A stretch of 64,000 bases of DNA from G965216255 sp965216255. Lineage in GTDB: Bacteria; Bacteroidota; Rhodothermia; Rhodothermales; Bin80. The stretch lies in the NCBI GenBank assembly GCA_965216255.1, contig OZ244148.1, positions 1 through 64,000 on the forward strand, given 5' to 3'. Position numbers and translations under genes: made by a program. Numbering within the stretch: the stretch's first letter is position 1; each line of letters starts with the position of its first letter. Positions 46,623-55,615 of this stretch are shown here, in pieces. Below the pieces are notes generated by a model. That model was not told the DNA's origin. It saw only the letters and a program-made list of their open reading frames with translations, and ran no database searches.

Positions 46623-49600
46623 TCACATTATCATGATGGGTCCGCGCTCAAGATGCCCAAGCAGTACCTGCTCGGTCCTGTCCACCCACTCCTTAACCTC
46701 CTCTGGCGTGCTTAGTTTGGCGCCGGCGAGCTTGACCAGGTGTGTCTTCGGTTCGATGAGCTTTGCAGCCCTGATGCGAGCATCCGTGAAGAGTCGCGGC
46801 AGCGCAGCGGTGCGCGTCTTCCAGTCCTCCAATGAGATGCCATCGAGCGAGTTGAGTACGTCCAATTCCGTGCCAGTGTGCCCTTTTGTTGATGCCTTGG
46901 TAATATTCAGTTCTTGCAGGATTCGGCTACGGTCGGTTTGCTCAACTCTCTGCCAGCTTGCCGCGTCTTCAAGGATTTCGAATTCCTGTTCGAAGACCGC
47001 CGAATGGTGCTGCTCAGCTTCCGCCAGTGCAGCGCGCAGCGCGTGAGTGAGCACCTTGGCAAGATTCGGCACTGGATCTGTCGGAGCCAGCAGACTGCGA
47101 TTGGCGACGATTGCCTCAATCTGAGGCTTTACCGCTTCGAAAACCTCCAGCCCGTCGGCGTGGCGTGCCAAGGATTGCAAACGCTCATAGGCTGGCACCC
47201 GCGTCACTGCCAAGTCTTTCAACTTGCTCCAGGCTCCAGTGCTTTGTGAGAGATCATCGTGTTGCCTAAGAATGGCAATCAATTGCTCGTTGCTAGTGAG
47301 CGATTGCAGGTTCCTGAGATGGCTGGTATCTGGGCGCGCAGGAAGCGGCGCCTCTCCTCCGGCGCTCGAAGCAAGGTCACACAGCTTGTTCAGGAATTCT
47401 CCTGCAGCAGCAACCTCTTCGTTAGACTTGCACGGTATCCCAGCTTCAATAAACAGCTTTCGGAGACTCAGTCGCTGGCGCGTGTCAATTGTCACGCTTT
47501 CAACCCGGAATTCCGTTACCGAAATCTTGGCCTGATCAACCTTACCGGGTTTGAGCGGCATCCCGTTGAGGGCCGCCCGGAGATGGCCACTACCGAACAG
47601 CGTGATGATAGCGGCGTCGACAGCATCACGAGGCCAACCGTAGGGAGGATTGGAGAAGTGGGCGCGTATAGCTTTCCCTTTCTGGCCAGAGCCAACAAAC
47701 GACAAAACCGCCGCACAAACCGGGTGGCTCTCAGGCCTACCTTCATGATTCAGCGTATTCAGCGGATGCTCAGCACCGCTTCGGGCCTGTTCAATTACCT
47801 TATGCCAGCGGTGATCATCGGCTTCCTTGAATTCGTAGAAGAGACGGTCTACCGAGGCATTGCCGGCCTCCTTGACTTTGTCAGGCAACGCTGCTTCGAG
47901 TCGCTCGCTGCCGCCCCCTTGGTAAACCTTTGCGCCGCCAACCACTTCAACAATCAATGCTCGCTGGCTATTGTTAGCCTCGTTTAGCCGCGTCTCCATA
48001 CCCTTTTGGGCTTCGAGGCCCTCCGGGGTCGCGGGGACACCCTTGTAACCAAGGGTCTCCTTGGATGCACCTTGCGCCGCGATGGCATTGGCCAATGCTT
48101 CTGCGCGGATTTTGGGAATAAAGACATGGATGACCGGGCTGTCGGAGCCAGCTGCACGCGCATCGACAATAACGCTTCTTTCGTCCGCCCCCCACCCATC
48201 GCGGATCCAGATCGGAATCTCATGGGCGTCCATCTGCGGAGGCTCTGCACCGAAGTGCGGCGCCAGTTTACGGGGTTCCTTGCTCCTGCCATGGACCAAT
48301 CTCACGGACCCAATTAAATCATGCACTGCCTGCTTTAGCAATTGCGTACGCTTGCTGCTCATCCGAGCTAAATCGTTTACCAGCCTGGCTCGCCTATTCC
48401 TATACTCCGCTTCCCATTCGCTGCTTTCCCGGGTCTGAAGGCTGTATTCGTCGTCAAGCCTAATGAGCGTGCCAGCATCGGCGAGCTCCTTCAATAATCT
48501 GGGTAACTGGCCGCGCAAAACGGCGCCGTCATTGGTGAGGTCCCGTACCAGTAGATCCGCCAGCACCTCGGTTGTGGCTCGAACGCCAGTATCTGCGCCA
48601 GCCTCGCGGGGGAGCTTGCGAATCAAGAAGATCAGCGCACACAGGCTGTACTTGAGGCGGCCTTCCGCCGATCCATCATCTTGACGGGCGATGATCTCAT
48701 TGACCTCACGCAACAAAACGCCGGACTGGAGTAGGTTTGCCGAGATCTCTCCGAAGAGGAAATCGGCAGCAACGACAGTGCCCAAAGGTTCTTCGGCCGT
48801 ACTGCGGATCGCGTCATATACGATGCGCAGCTGCGTGCGTAATTGGCCCGTCGTCCCTGCTCGGTCGACGGCCCGCAAGGCATGCTCCCAGAAACGGCGG
48901 CGGACGGGCAGAAGAGGGTAATCTTCGACGAGAACAGACCTATCTTCGCGCCGTGCGCCAATCTTGGTTCCAACCAGATGGCGGTCCAGCTCACCCGCGT
49001 TGGCATCAAGGATAGCCTCTATGCGGTCGGTGCGGTCCGCACGCTTCGCAAGCACCACGCGTCGCGTAACGGTTTCGACATCGGTGTCGGAGAGTTCGAC
49101 GTTTACCGTGAAGCGTCCCTGCAGACGCTGCAACGCCGGAGTGCCCGATAGAGCGGTTTGGCCGGTACCCACAAAGAGAAGTCGGTCGCCAAACTGTTTG
49201 CTGCAGGCCTCTACCAGTTCTTGTACGTCGTAAGACCTTGCCGAGTCATCTCCAATGTACTGCTGCACTTCGTCAAGAATGATGGCGGTAACTGGCATTT
49301 TTCCGTCCGGCGCCAGGGCTTCCCGAAATGCGGTAACGAAATCGTTCGTGGAGATATCCTTCGGCCTTGGAAATTGGTCGCGCAGCGTCTTGCGCGTTTC
49401 CCGCTCGTCGCCCGCAAAATTGGGGTCTACCTCCAACAGCGCTTTTGCGATCACCGGGCTGACGTAGAGGTCGTTTAGCTCCTGTTGGAAGTCGCGCCCC
49501 GCGGCTTCAACTGCCGTGCAAATTTGCTCGAAGATGCTATTCCTCTTCAGCCAGAGGCAAAATCGTGCCAGCGCGTAGCTCTCCGGAAGACCTCCTGACT

Positions 49601-50069
49601 TGAACACAATGCCAAGCAGTGCCAGTCGGACGCTATCACCCGCACCGGAACCCAACGTACCGGCTGCGGCGCGAAGGCCGCCATGGCGTCGGCCCAGGAT
49701 GCTAATCTCTTTGAGCAATTCTTGGACGTCGTTGGGCAACTGAGCCAAACCGCGGGCACTTGCCCCGTCTTCCGGGAAAGTGTAATCGGTCCACAGAAAA
49801 CGCAGCACTTTCGCCAGGTGGGACTTGCCGCTACCGAAGAAACCACTGATCCAAGCTGCGGGTTGCTCGGGTTGACTTTGATTATTGGCGTAAGATTCAA
49901 GGATACGGACCAACCCGCGCCGGTACTCACCCTCACAGACAAAATGCTCCAATTCAAAGCGAAGGGTGCGCCGATCATCATCGGTGATTACGTCGGACAT
50001 TTTCGCGACGCCCTGATTGAGCAACGAGATTGTGTCCGGGTCGCGCTGGTATATTTCTCGGTTACGCAT
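46623..50069 (-). CDS. brxC: BREX large ATPase BrxC
   Basis: This P-loop protein of 1148 residues has Walker A ISGFFGSGKSHLAKVL (about residue 77) and Walker B AIILDEVQQYIGDDS. A very long C-terminal part contains coiled-coil stretches. The start ATG at 50069 (MRNREIYQRDPDTISLLNQG) lies 4 nt after the brxB stop and matches the usual BrxC N-terminus; an upstream start in the same frame would run into brxB. BrxC is the core ATPase of BREX complexes. The stop is adjacent to the pglX start. Intact. Confidence 0.95.
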   Translation of the reverse strand: MRNREIYQRDPDTISLLNQGVAKMSDVITDDDRRTLRFELEHFVCEGEYRRGLVRILESYANNQSQPEQPAAWISGFFGSGKSHLAKVLRFLWTDYTFPEDGASARGLAQLPNDVQELLKEISILGRRHGGLRAAAGTLGSGAGDSVRLALLGIVFKSGGLPESYALARFCLWLKRNSIFEQICTAVEAAGRDFQQELNDLYVSPVIAKALLEVDPNFAGDERETRKTLRDQFPRPKDISTNDFVTAFREALAPDGKMPVTAIILDEVQQYIGDDSARSYDVQELVEACSKQFGDRLLFVGTGQTALSGTPALQRLQGRFTVNVELSDTDVETVTRRVVLAKRADRTDRIEAILDANAGELDRHLVGTKIGARREDRSVLVEDYPLLPVRRRFWEHALRAVDRAGTTGQLRTQLRIVYDAIRSTAEEPLGTVVAADFLFGEISANLLQSGVLLREVNEIIARQDDGSAEGRLKYSLCALIFLIRKLPREAGADTGVRATTEVLADLLVRDLTNDGAVLRGQLPRLLKELADAGTLIRLDDEYSLQTRESSEWEAEYRNRRARLVNDLARMSSKRTQLLKQAVHDLIGSVRLVHGRSKEPRKLAPHFGAEPPQMDAHEIPIWIRDGWGADERSVIVDARAAGSDSPVIHVFIPKIRAEALANAIAAQGASKETLGYKGVPATPEGLEAQKGMETRLNEANNSQRALIVEVVGGAKVYQGGGSERLEAALPDKVKEAGNASVDRLFYEFKEADDHRWHKVIEQARSGAEHPLNTLNHEGRPESHPVCAAVLSFVGSGQKGKAIRAHFSNPPYGWPRDAVDAAIITLFGSGHLRAALNGMPLKPGKVDQAKISVTEFRVESVTIDTRQRLSLRKLFIEAGIPCKSNEEVAAAGEFLNKLCDLASSAGGEAPLPARPDTSHLRNLQSLTSNEQLIAILRQHDDLSQSTGAWSKLKDLAVTRVPAYERLQSLARHADGLEVFEAVKPQIEAIVANRSLLAPTDPVPNLAKVLTHALRAALAEAEQHHSAVFEQEFEILEDAASWQRVEQTDRSRILQELNITKASTKGHTGTELDVLNSLDGISLEDWKTRTAALPRLFTDARIRAAKLIEPKTHLVKLAGAKLSTPEEVKEWVDRTEQVLLGHLERGPIMIM

Positions 50070-50073
50070 TCCC

Positions 50074-50634
50074 TTAGACCTCAAAGCTGTCTTCCAGTGT
50101 GATCGGAACTGCAAGGTAATTCCATCCATCCCTGGCATCCAGCAATCGATAGTTGTTGTTCTCGTATTCGCCGGGGAAGAACACCAATACGCGGCCTCTT
50201 ATAGTCCGCTCAATTTCCTTCATGAGTTCGGACAAGCGTACCAATCCGAACAGCGAAGCGACCCCGTAAATGCTTACGACCGAATCCGCATCGGCCTTTG
50301 GGGAAGCGAGCACTTGACGTACGCCGTTAGCAACGTGCTGAAGGAAGTCATTCTCAAGTTTGAAATCCAGATCTTCCGGTGATTCGAAATAACTCTCACG
50401 GTAGTTTGTGGCAGCCATCCACTCCGCAAATGCCCCGGTCAAATCACACGTGAGCCAAGAGTGACCGGCTCTGCTGGTGGCTATTTCGAAAAGCTCCATG
50501 CGCGCCCGCAGCCGGCGCTCGTCCACTTTGTCGTACACGACGAAAATGGCCCGCTCGGCGCCGGCCAGGTCCCCCTTCCACGGCAGCGAAATATAGCGCT
50601 CATAGCGCTCAGCTAATCTTTCAATGCGTCCCAT
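50074..50634 (-). CDS. brxB: BREX protein BrxB (DUF1788)
   Basis: This 186-residue DUF1788-type protein has MGRIERLAERYERYISLPWK at the start and VLASPKADADSVVSIYGVAS and RGRVLVFFPGEYENNNYRLL later, all typical of BrxB. It is a small core component of type 1 BREX that joins the BrxC/PglZ complex. It overlaps the end of brxA by 14 nt. Confidence 0.93.
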   Translation of the reverse strand: MGRIERLAERYERYISLPWKGDLAGAERAIFVVYDKVDERRLRARMELFEIATSRAGHSWLTCDLTGAFAEWMAATNYRESYFESPEDLDFKLENDFLQHVANGVRQVLASPKADADSVVSIYGVASLFGLVRLSELMKEIERTIRGRVLVFFPGEYENNNYRLLDARDGWNYLAVPITLEDSFEV

Positions 50635-51448
50635 TGATCTCTTCCTGTTCCTTCTCCGTCAAGAGATGCAAGAACGAGGCATTGATCAACGCCCCGGACT
50701 GTTTAAGTTCAAGCATGCCGAGACGCTTAGCTTCAAATGCCACCTCTATCACGGCATCAGGCGTAGCATCGAGGACGCCAACCCACGGCGTCTCAAATAG
50801 CAGTCTTCCGCGCCGCCCCATCGCAAATCCGAGCAACAATGCAAATGTTGTTGCTGCTGGCGTTGGCTGAACCTTCTGCCGTGTCTTGTGTCGATGGCCG
50901 CGGAGATGTCCCGACTGGGTCCAGGATGATGCGGCGTTTCGCACTACAGTAGCTAAGGTGACTTCATTCAGGCGGTCGCCTACCGATTCGACGAGAACTT
51001 CCTTCAGCGACTGCTGAGTGAATTCGCTTCCGAACGGTGTGCACTGAACGGCGGCAAAAGTGGGCCTAAGAAGGGCGTCCCTCGCCAAGGCAAGAAAGAC
51101 CGCCAGCAAGGGGCGGCTTTTCTCGTCTCTTATCCAGAAATCACGAAACACCCGAAAGAGAATTGCCCGCGATTCGAGGGCATACAGCTCAGTTAGGCGC
51201 TTTAGCGATTCCCTGCGCGTTGTCGCTGTTCGCTTCCCCAAGCAGTTGTCGGCCACAATCGCACTCGCGTAAGCCTTCCGGTCCGCTTCCGGCGGGACTG
51301 CTTGCAACAAAAGCGCTAGCTCCTTCAGCATGATAGTGCGGCCAGCGTGGGCGCCACTCTTGCCTGTCCGGAATCCCCAAAGTGCTGCCTGGCTGGAAGT
51401 CAGCCTAGCAATGCACTTATCGAAGTTTAGTTCGGACATGGCAGTCAT
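50621..51448 (-). CDS. brxA: BREX protein BrxA (DUF1819)
   Basis: This 275-residue DUF1819 protein is the first gene of the BREX operon. Helical segments such as TTRRESLKRLTELYALESRA and FRVFRDFWIRDEKSRPLLAV are typical, and BrxA is a DNA-binding NusB-like fold in solved examples. ATG 51439 (MSELNF) is an equally good start to 51448. No BrxR-type regulator lies upstream in this window. Confidence 0.93.
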   Translation of the reverse strand: MTAMSELNFDKCIARLTSSQAALWGFRTGKSGAHAGRTIMLKELALLLQAVPPEADRKAYASAIVADNCLGKRTATTRRESLKRLTELYALESRAILFRVFRDFWIRDEKSRPLLAVFLALARDALLRPTFAAVQCTPFGSEFTQQSLKEVLVESVGDRLNEVTLATVVRNAASSWTQSGHLRGHRHKTRQKVQPTPAATTFALLLGFAMGRRGRLLFETPWVGVLDATPDAVIEVAFEAKRLGMLELKQSGALINASFLHLLTEKEQEEINGTH

Positions 51449-52249
51449 TATGCCGCGCCTACTGACCCTGAAGTATGGTGTTCCTCATCTTCTGGATAGT
51501 AATCCCGTTCTATTCAGCTAAGGCCGGGGAGCCGCCGGTACAGAATGTATAGATTGTTTTCAGTGCCCCGTGCCATTGCCCCCCTGCCTTTCCAATCTTT
51601 GCTTCCCGCGGCCCGATTTTGCCTGTGCTGGGGGTGTCGGGACCGCTCGGCTACCCGTTTGAGACTGCTGCACGCACCGATTGGACGCCAGTGCTTCGCC
51701 TTTATCTTCAGCTTGAGAGCAGCTGATCAACGTCAATACTGTTTTGGGTTGACGACAATTAAGATATTATAAAGAGGGAGGCGGAGCTGCGGAGCCTCGA
51801 AGCTCGAAGCCGAGTGGATTTTTCGGCCCCATTCCGAACACGTGACGGCGGCCGGGACAGGTTCTCCCAAGGGAAGGGGCGCCCTCTTACAGCCGGACCA
51901 GAGGCGCCATCAATCCGCAAGTAAGCGCAGGCAAGCGCCCCGACACCCCGCTTCCTTGCCCCTGGAAGCTCCGGCAGCCTATCAGATCGTGCAAATCGCT
52001 CCTGGACGTATGTTGGTGCGACGAAGGCCGCGAGAACGCCGTATGGGGAGTCTCTATCCAGCCCAAAAGGACTCTTACAGCCCCTATTGGCACGGATGCC
52101 CGAGTTTGCCAAATGTCCTGAGCTGACTCACAGCGCCCACCTCGCGCCTTCCGGTGATCACGCCCCCAACGCCAGTCCGGGTAAAACAGTTTTTCTGCTG
52201 CCTTTGATGCCCCAGGGCGGGACGGGACTGCGCACGCGGCCTCAGGACG
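51449..52249. other. Region upstream of the BREX operon, no gene seen
   Basis: These 800 bp lie between brxA and the IstB remnant. The first ~120 bp should contain the BREX promoter; GCATAAT just before the start is a weak -10 candidate. The rest, towards 52250, is GC-rich and probably contains the IS21 end, but no terminal repeat could be paired by eye. No brxR, methylase or toxin frame is credible. Confidence 0.45.
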
Positions 52250-52598
52250 CAGATTCGGCAGCGGCCTGGCCTTCATCCTCGGCCTCCTTGCGCCTCTTGG
52301 AGGCCTCCAGACGGTAGCTGAGCACGTTCAGCTCCAGAATCACGCTGTGATGTACTAGACGGGCTATGGCCGCGGCCGTGGTCATCGGGTCCTTGAAGAT
52401 GCGCTCCCAGCGCCAGATTGCTCGTCAGCAGTACGCTGCCCAGCTCGTAGCGCTGCGACAGAAGCACAAACAGTACCTCCATATCCTGGCGGCTGTACTG
52501 CACGTAGCCGATGTCATCGATAATGAGCGCCTCAAAGTGCGATAGCCGTTTGAGGAGGAGAAACTGTCGAATCTTGGGGCTGCAGGCGGAATGTGCAC
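52250..52598 (-). pseudogene. istB: IS21 IstB, C-terminal fragment with a frameshift
   Basis: LLKRLSHFEALIIDDIGYVQ with YSRQDMEVLFVLLSQRYELG and VLLTSNL continues, after a one-base shift near 52410, as RWERIFKDPMTTAAAIARLV with HHSVILELNVLSYRLEASKR. This is the sensor/arginine-finger half of the IstB ATPase. The 5' part is cut by the IS3 end at about 52604. Confidence 0.88.
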
Positions 52599-52664
52599 GG
52601 CAAAATGAGACCAGGGACTGTGAAGTGTTAGTAAATTGAGCACCCGCGAGGAGGATGGCTAATG

Positions 52665-53767
52665 GATGGGTTCAGAGTGGGCCTGGCGTCTGCTTGTGGC
52701 TTGGCCTTCCGGCCCTGATGGAGTAGTGCATAAGCTGTTGGGTTTGTTTATCCAGGCCTCGCGCGGAGGCATGGCGATTTTCGGTATGCCACGAAGGAAG
52801 CGCTCGGGGTTTCGGGTATAGGCTTTTTTCATGACACGCTGCCGCTGGTTGCGTACTTCACGGGCCCTGCCGTAATGAATCGTGCACGGACTCATCAGTG
52901 CGAGATCGCTGTGGTAGTGCACATCGTTGTACGAGTTCGTGAACTATCGCGCCCAGTTCCTGGCATCCTGCATGGACCCGGATCGCTGCGGATAGCCTGC
53001 GTGGTACTTCATCGTCTTGAATTGCGCTTCGGAAAACGCGTTGTCATTCGAGCAGTAGGGCCGTGAGAACGAGCGGCGCACGCCGAGATCGGCCAGCAGC
53101 TGGGTATACGTCTTGGACACCATGGGCGAGCCGCGCTCGCAGTGGATGACCAGCTGGTGGGGGCTGACGCCCTGACGCATACAGGTCGTGTTGATGAACT
53201 CTCGGGCCAGATCGGCCGATTCGCCCGGCGCCACCATCCAGCCCACCACGTACCGACTGAAGATGTCGAGCATCACGTACAGCGTGTAGCTGGTCCACTT
53301 CTGCGGACCACGAAGCTTGGTCGCGAGTCAACTCCACACCTGGTTGGGGGCTGTGGCCAAAAGCTCCGGTTTCTTGTACGGCGGGTGGACGAGTTGATTT
53401 CTTCTCTCGCGTATCTGATTGTATTTCATGAGGATAGAATACATCGTACGCCAGTGGCACAGTTACTTGCCCTCGTCCTTCAGCGTAGCCCATATCTGGC
53501 GCGGAGGCATGTCCCAGAACCGTTCCGAGTTCATGATCCCGTGGATCCGGGCTCGCTCCTCTGCCGGGAGCCGGCCCTTGTTGGGCTTTCGCCGCTTCTT
53601 CTGCCGCACGACCAGAGGCCGCTGGCTCCGGCAGTAGGTGGCTCTCGAGAGCCCCACATGCTGGCAAGCGGCGCGTATTCCCATGACTGGCACAAGCTGC
53701 TTCACGATCTCTGCCTTCAGCAATCTTCGTCGCTTTGGCTGCTGATCCCAAAAGCGTCCGAGATCTT
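52665..53767 (-). pseudogene. IS3-family transposase OrfB, several frame breaks
   Basis: Segments in successive frames are KDLGRFWDQQPKRRRLLKAE (HTH_21 region) and YTLYVMLDIFSRYVVGWMVA with HQLVIHCERGSPMVSKTYTQ (catalytic Asp region). GVRRSFSRPYCSNDNAFSEA with QFKTMKYHAGYP (catalytic Glu region) and a C-terminal HYGRAREVRNQRQRVM follow. At least three stops or shifts interrupt it, including one before TKLRGPQKW and one after ARNWAR. Confidence 0.85.
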
Positions 53768-54121
53768 TTATTGCAGTTCTATGATCGTCTCCGCCCTCGA
53801 GAGACGCTCCTTGAAGCGCCGGTTCTCCTTGTGTGCCGCTTCCAGCTGGGCCGTCAGAGCGGCAATCTCCGTGGCGGCCTGTTGGCCGCCTACCAGCACG
53901 CCCTCGCTGCGCTGCTTGCCCCACTGTGATAGCTGGGAAGCGTAGAGCCCTTCCCTGCGGAGTAGCGAACCGATGTCCTTGCTCTCCTTGCAGGCATCAG
54001 CTTCCTGGAGAATCCGGAGCTTGTACGCTGCCGAGAATCGACGCCGCCGGGCCCGCGGAACCACTTCCGTGGGCGGCTTGTCGATTGCCCCGTTAGTCTG
54101 TGATGTGAGGTCGTTTTCCAT
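53768..54121 (-). CDS. IS3-family OrfA
   Basis: This 118-residue helix-turn-helix protein starts at ATG 54121 (MENDLTSQTNGAIDKPPTEV). The body is RRRRFSAAYKLRILQEADAC with LLRREGLYASQLSQWGKQR, and the C-terminus is a coiled coil ending RAETIIELQ. In IS3 elements the OrfA-OrfB fusion is made by -1 frameshifting. The sequence AATAAAAG at the end of this gene could be the slip site. With orfB broken, only OrfA can be made. Confidence 0.85.
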   Translation of the reverse strand: MENDLTSQTNGAIDKPPTEVVPRARRRRFSAAYKLRILQEADACKESKDIGSLLRREGLYASQLSQWGKQRSEGVLVGGQQAATEIAALTAQLEAAHKENRRFKERLSRAETIIELQ

Positions 54122-54228
54122 GGCATGGATTAGTTGAGTGAGTCGGGTAAAAGACAGTTGAACATGGCCATCTCTCCCCTCGACGCGGGGCACGTCATTT
54201 CACTAACTCAGGTCCCAATGTGTCTCAC

Positions 54229-54582
54229 TTAATCTATGCACGGAGGGGACTCCGGGTCCGTCTTTCGGCTACGAATCTTCTGAATAATCCCAGGAGATGT
54301 TCCCCTTAATCGTCGCCAGCGGTTTCCAGTGTATAGAGAAAAGGCAAGAGAAACGACTACAACAACGATATATACATATCGCACTGTTGCAGAAGGACTA
54401 GCAGAAAACAATGCAATAATGAACGAAGCGCATATGGACAGCGATGCAATGGAAAAGGAAAGGTCTTGGCTAAGACTCCGGCAGGACTCCTCGATCAGAT
54501 CCAATTGATTTTCGGTGACCTCGTAGATCTCAATCGGAGGGATCTTGTAGGTACGGGTCTCCCGGACTCCATCTTCGGCCAT
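54229..54582 (-). CDS. Small two-helix membrane protein paired with a GIY-YIG-like gene
   Basis: This 117-residue protein has two hydrophobic helices (FSIASLSICASFIIALFSAS and VRYVYIVVVVVSLAFSLYTG), a cytosolic N-terminal helix (VTENQLDLIEESCRSLSQDL) and a basic C-terminus. It starts 9 nt after the stop of the GIY-YIG-like gene, so they form an operon. It ends at the IS3 boundary, and its last residues may be altered. Function is unknown; a nuclease plus membrane-protein pair could be a small defence module. Confidence 0.6.
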   Translation of the reverse strand: MAEDGVRETRTYKIPPIEIYEVTENQLDLIEESCRSLSQDLSFSIASLSICASFIIALFSASPSATVRYVYIVVVVVSLAFSLYTGNRWRRLRGTSPGIIQKIRSRKTDPESPPCID

Positions 54583-54591
54583 GAGCCAATA

Positions 54592-54945
54592 TCACCAAGG
54601 AAAATTCACGTGAATGGGTGCCCCCTGCGGATGTTGAACATTTCGAAGAGGCGTGAGCATTTCGGCCAAGTAACGCTCGATTCCAAATCGGAATCTGACG
54701 TCAACTTTAGCCCATGTCACGAAGAGTCCGTGTGTGGAATACTGCAGGATATACGGATCCGTTCGGTGACTAGTGAGGCGATCCCTGATGTTTCCCTGTC
54801 CCACGTATACCGTTTTGGGATTCATGCCACCGTGCCAGATGACGTACACGCCTCCAAGGCCATTGAAGTGAGAATGAGCCAAGTTTACTGTGAGAAAAGG
54901 GCACCATGCCTGCCCTTCGCACTTGGTCCAGTTCAACCGATACAT
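54592..54945 (-). CDS. GIY-YIG-like nuclease
   Basis: This protein of about 117 residues starts at ATG 54945 (MYRLNWTKCEGQAWCPFLTV). The core reads GGVYVIWHGG followed by KTVYVGQGNIRDRLTSHRTD and FGIERYLAEMLTPLRN. GVYVI and YVGQG stand for the GIY and YIG strands, with the conserved Arg in RDRL, His in SHR and Glu in IERYL. Such folds cut DNA in repair, homing and restriction. The spacing fits a minimal single-domain enzyme. No accompanying recognition domain is seen, so it may work with the membrane protein downstream. Confidence 0.7.
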   Translation of the reverse strand: MYRLNWTKCEGQAWCPFLTVNLAHSHFNGLGGVYVIWHGGMNPKTVYVGQGNIRDRLTSHRTDPYILQYSTHGLFVTWAKVDVRFRFGIERYLAEMLTPLRNVQHPQGAPIHVNFPW

Positions 54946-55018
54946 CGTTGTTCCTCTTGTAAGGGGTATCATTCAATACTAGGGATGCTTACGCCGCACG
55001 GCGTTGAGGGTCCAAAAA

Positions 55019-55440
55019 TCACGCCGACCAGCCAGCGGCCGGGAGCTCAGCCACCCCCAGCACGGTATGGGTCACCTGCTCGTCGTCGGGTGGGGAGCCA
55101 TGCTCGCGCAGGACGCGCTTCACCAGCCAGCGGAGGCTGGCGCGGACGTTCTCGGGCAAGGCCGAGTCGACGGTGACGTATTCCGCGTGGCCTCGATCAA
55201 TTCGCGGGCAATCGCGCGTAACCTCTCGTCCACCCGCACCGCAATGTCGTCGACACCCGAGTGCCTCGGACAAAGCCAGCTCGTCGTCGGACAGATCGAG
55301 CGCTTGGCGGCGGGCGGGCCACAACGCAGTCGTTCCGCGACAAGAGACCCTCGGCGGATACGTGTTGTACTGATCCATGGTCTTGAGGTACTCATTTTAG
55401 GATGCGCTCTTTCTGAAGATAACAGCTCTTGCATTCGGAT
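55019..55440 (-). pseudogene. hsdR: Type I restriction subunit HsdR, C-terminal remnant
   Basis: Pieces in two alternating frames assemble to QALDLSDDELALSEALG, VDDIAVRVDERLRAIARELI and ENVRASLRWLVKRVLREHGS with PPDDEQVTHTVLGVAELPA. This is the DUF3387-like C-terminus of EcoR124-type HsdR. At least two frameshifts and the loss of the rest make it dead. No hsdM or hsdS is in the window. Confidence 0.78.
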
Positions 55441-55547
55441 TGAATGAAAGCCTCTTGGAAAATAGGGTCGCTCAGCGCCTACCTTGCGCCATGCCGTCAG
55501 ATTCTAGCTGTACAACCCCTCGCGACGCGGGCCCAGCCCGACTTCGC

Positions 55548-55615
55548 GTGCGCCGTGATAAGGCGCTTTTCCCTAGTGGGTGCGAATCCCACCTAGTAAC
55601 TGTCGCTCCAGCTAG
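55548..55615 (+). mobile_element. Group II intron 5'-end fragment, left of IS1182
   Basis: It begins GTGCGCCGTGATAAGGCGCT, identical to the start of the RT-encoding intron at 12344. It ends after 68 nt at a CTAG where IS1182 begins. The rest of the intron is missing. Confidence 0.88.

Larger units (their letters stand above)
52604..54228 (-). mobile_element. IS3-family element, degraded
   Basis: Similar ends occur in inverted orientation: TGAGACCAGGGACTG (about 52605) and the inverse of TGAGACACATTGGGACCTGA (about 54228). Inside are an intact-looking orfA and a broken orfB on the minus strand, in the IS3 order with orfA first. It separates the IstB fragment from the next gene pair. Confidence 0.8.

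Noticed and set aside
55004..55447. 147-codon plus-strand frame
   Set aside because: It is antisense to the hsdR remnant, whose pieces match a known family; the plus frame has no recognisable motif.
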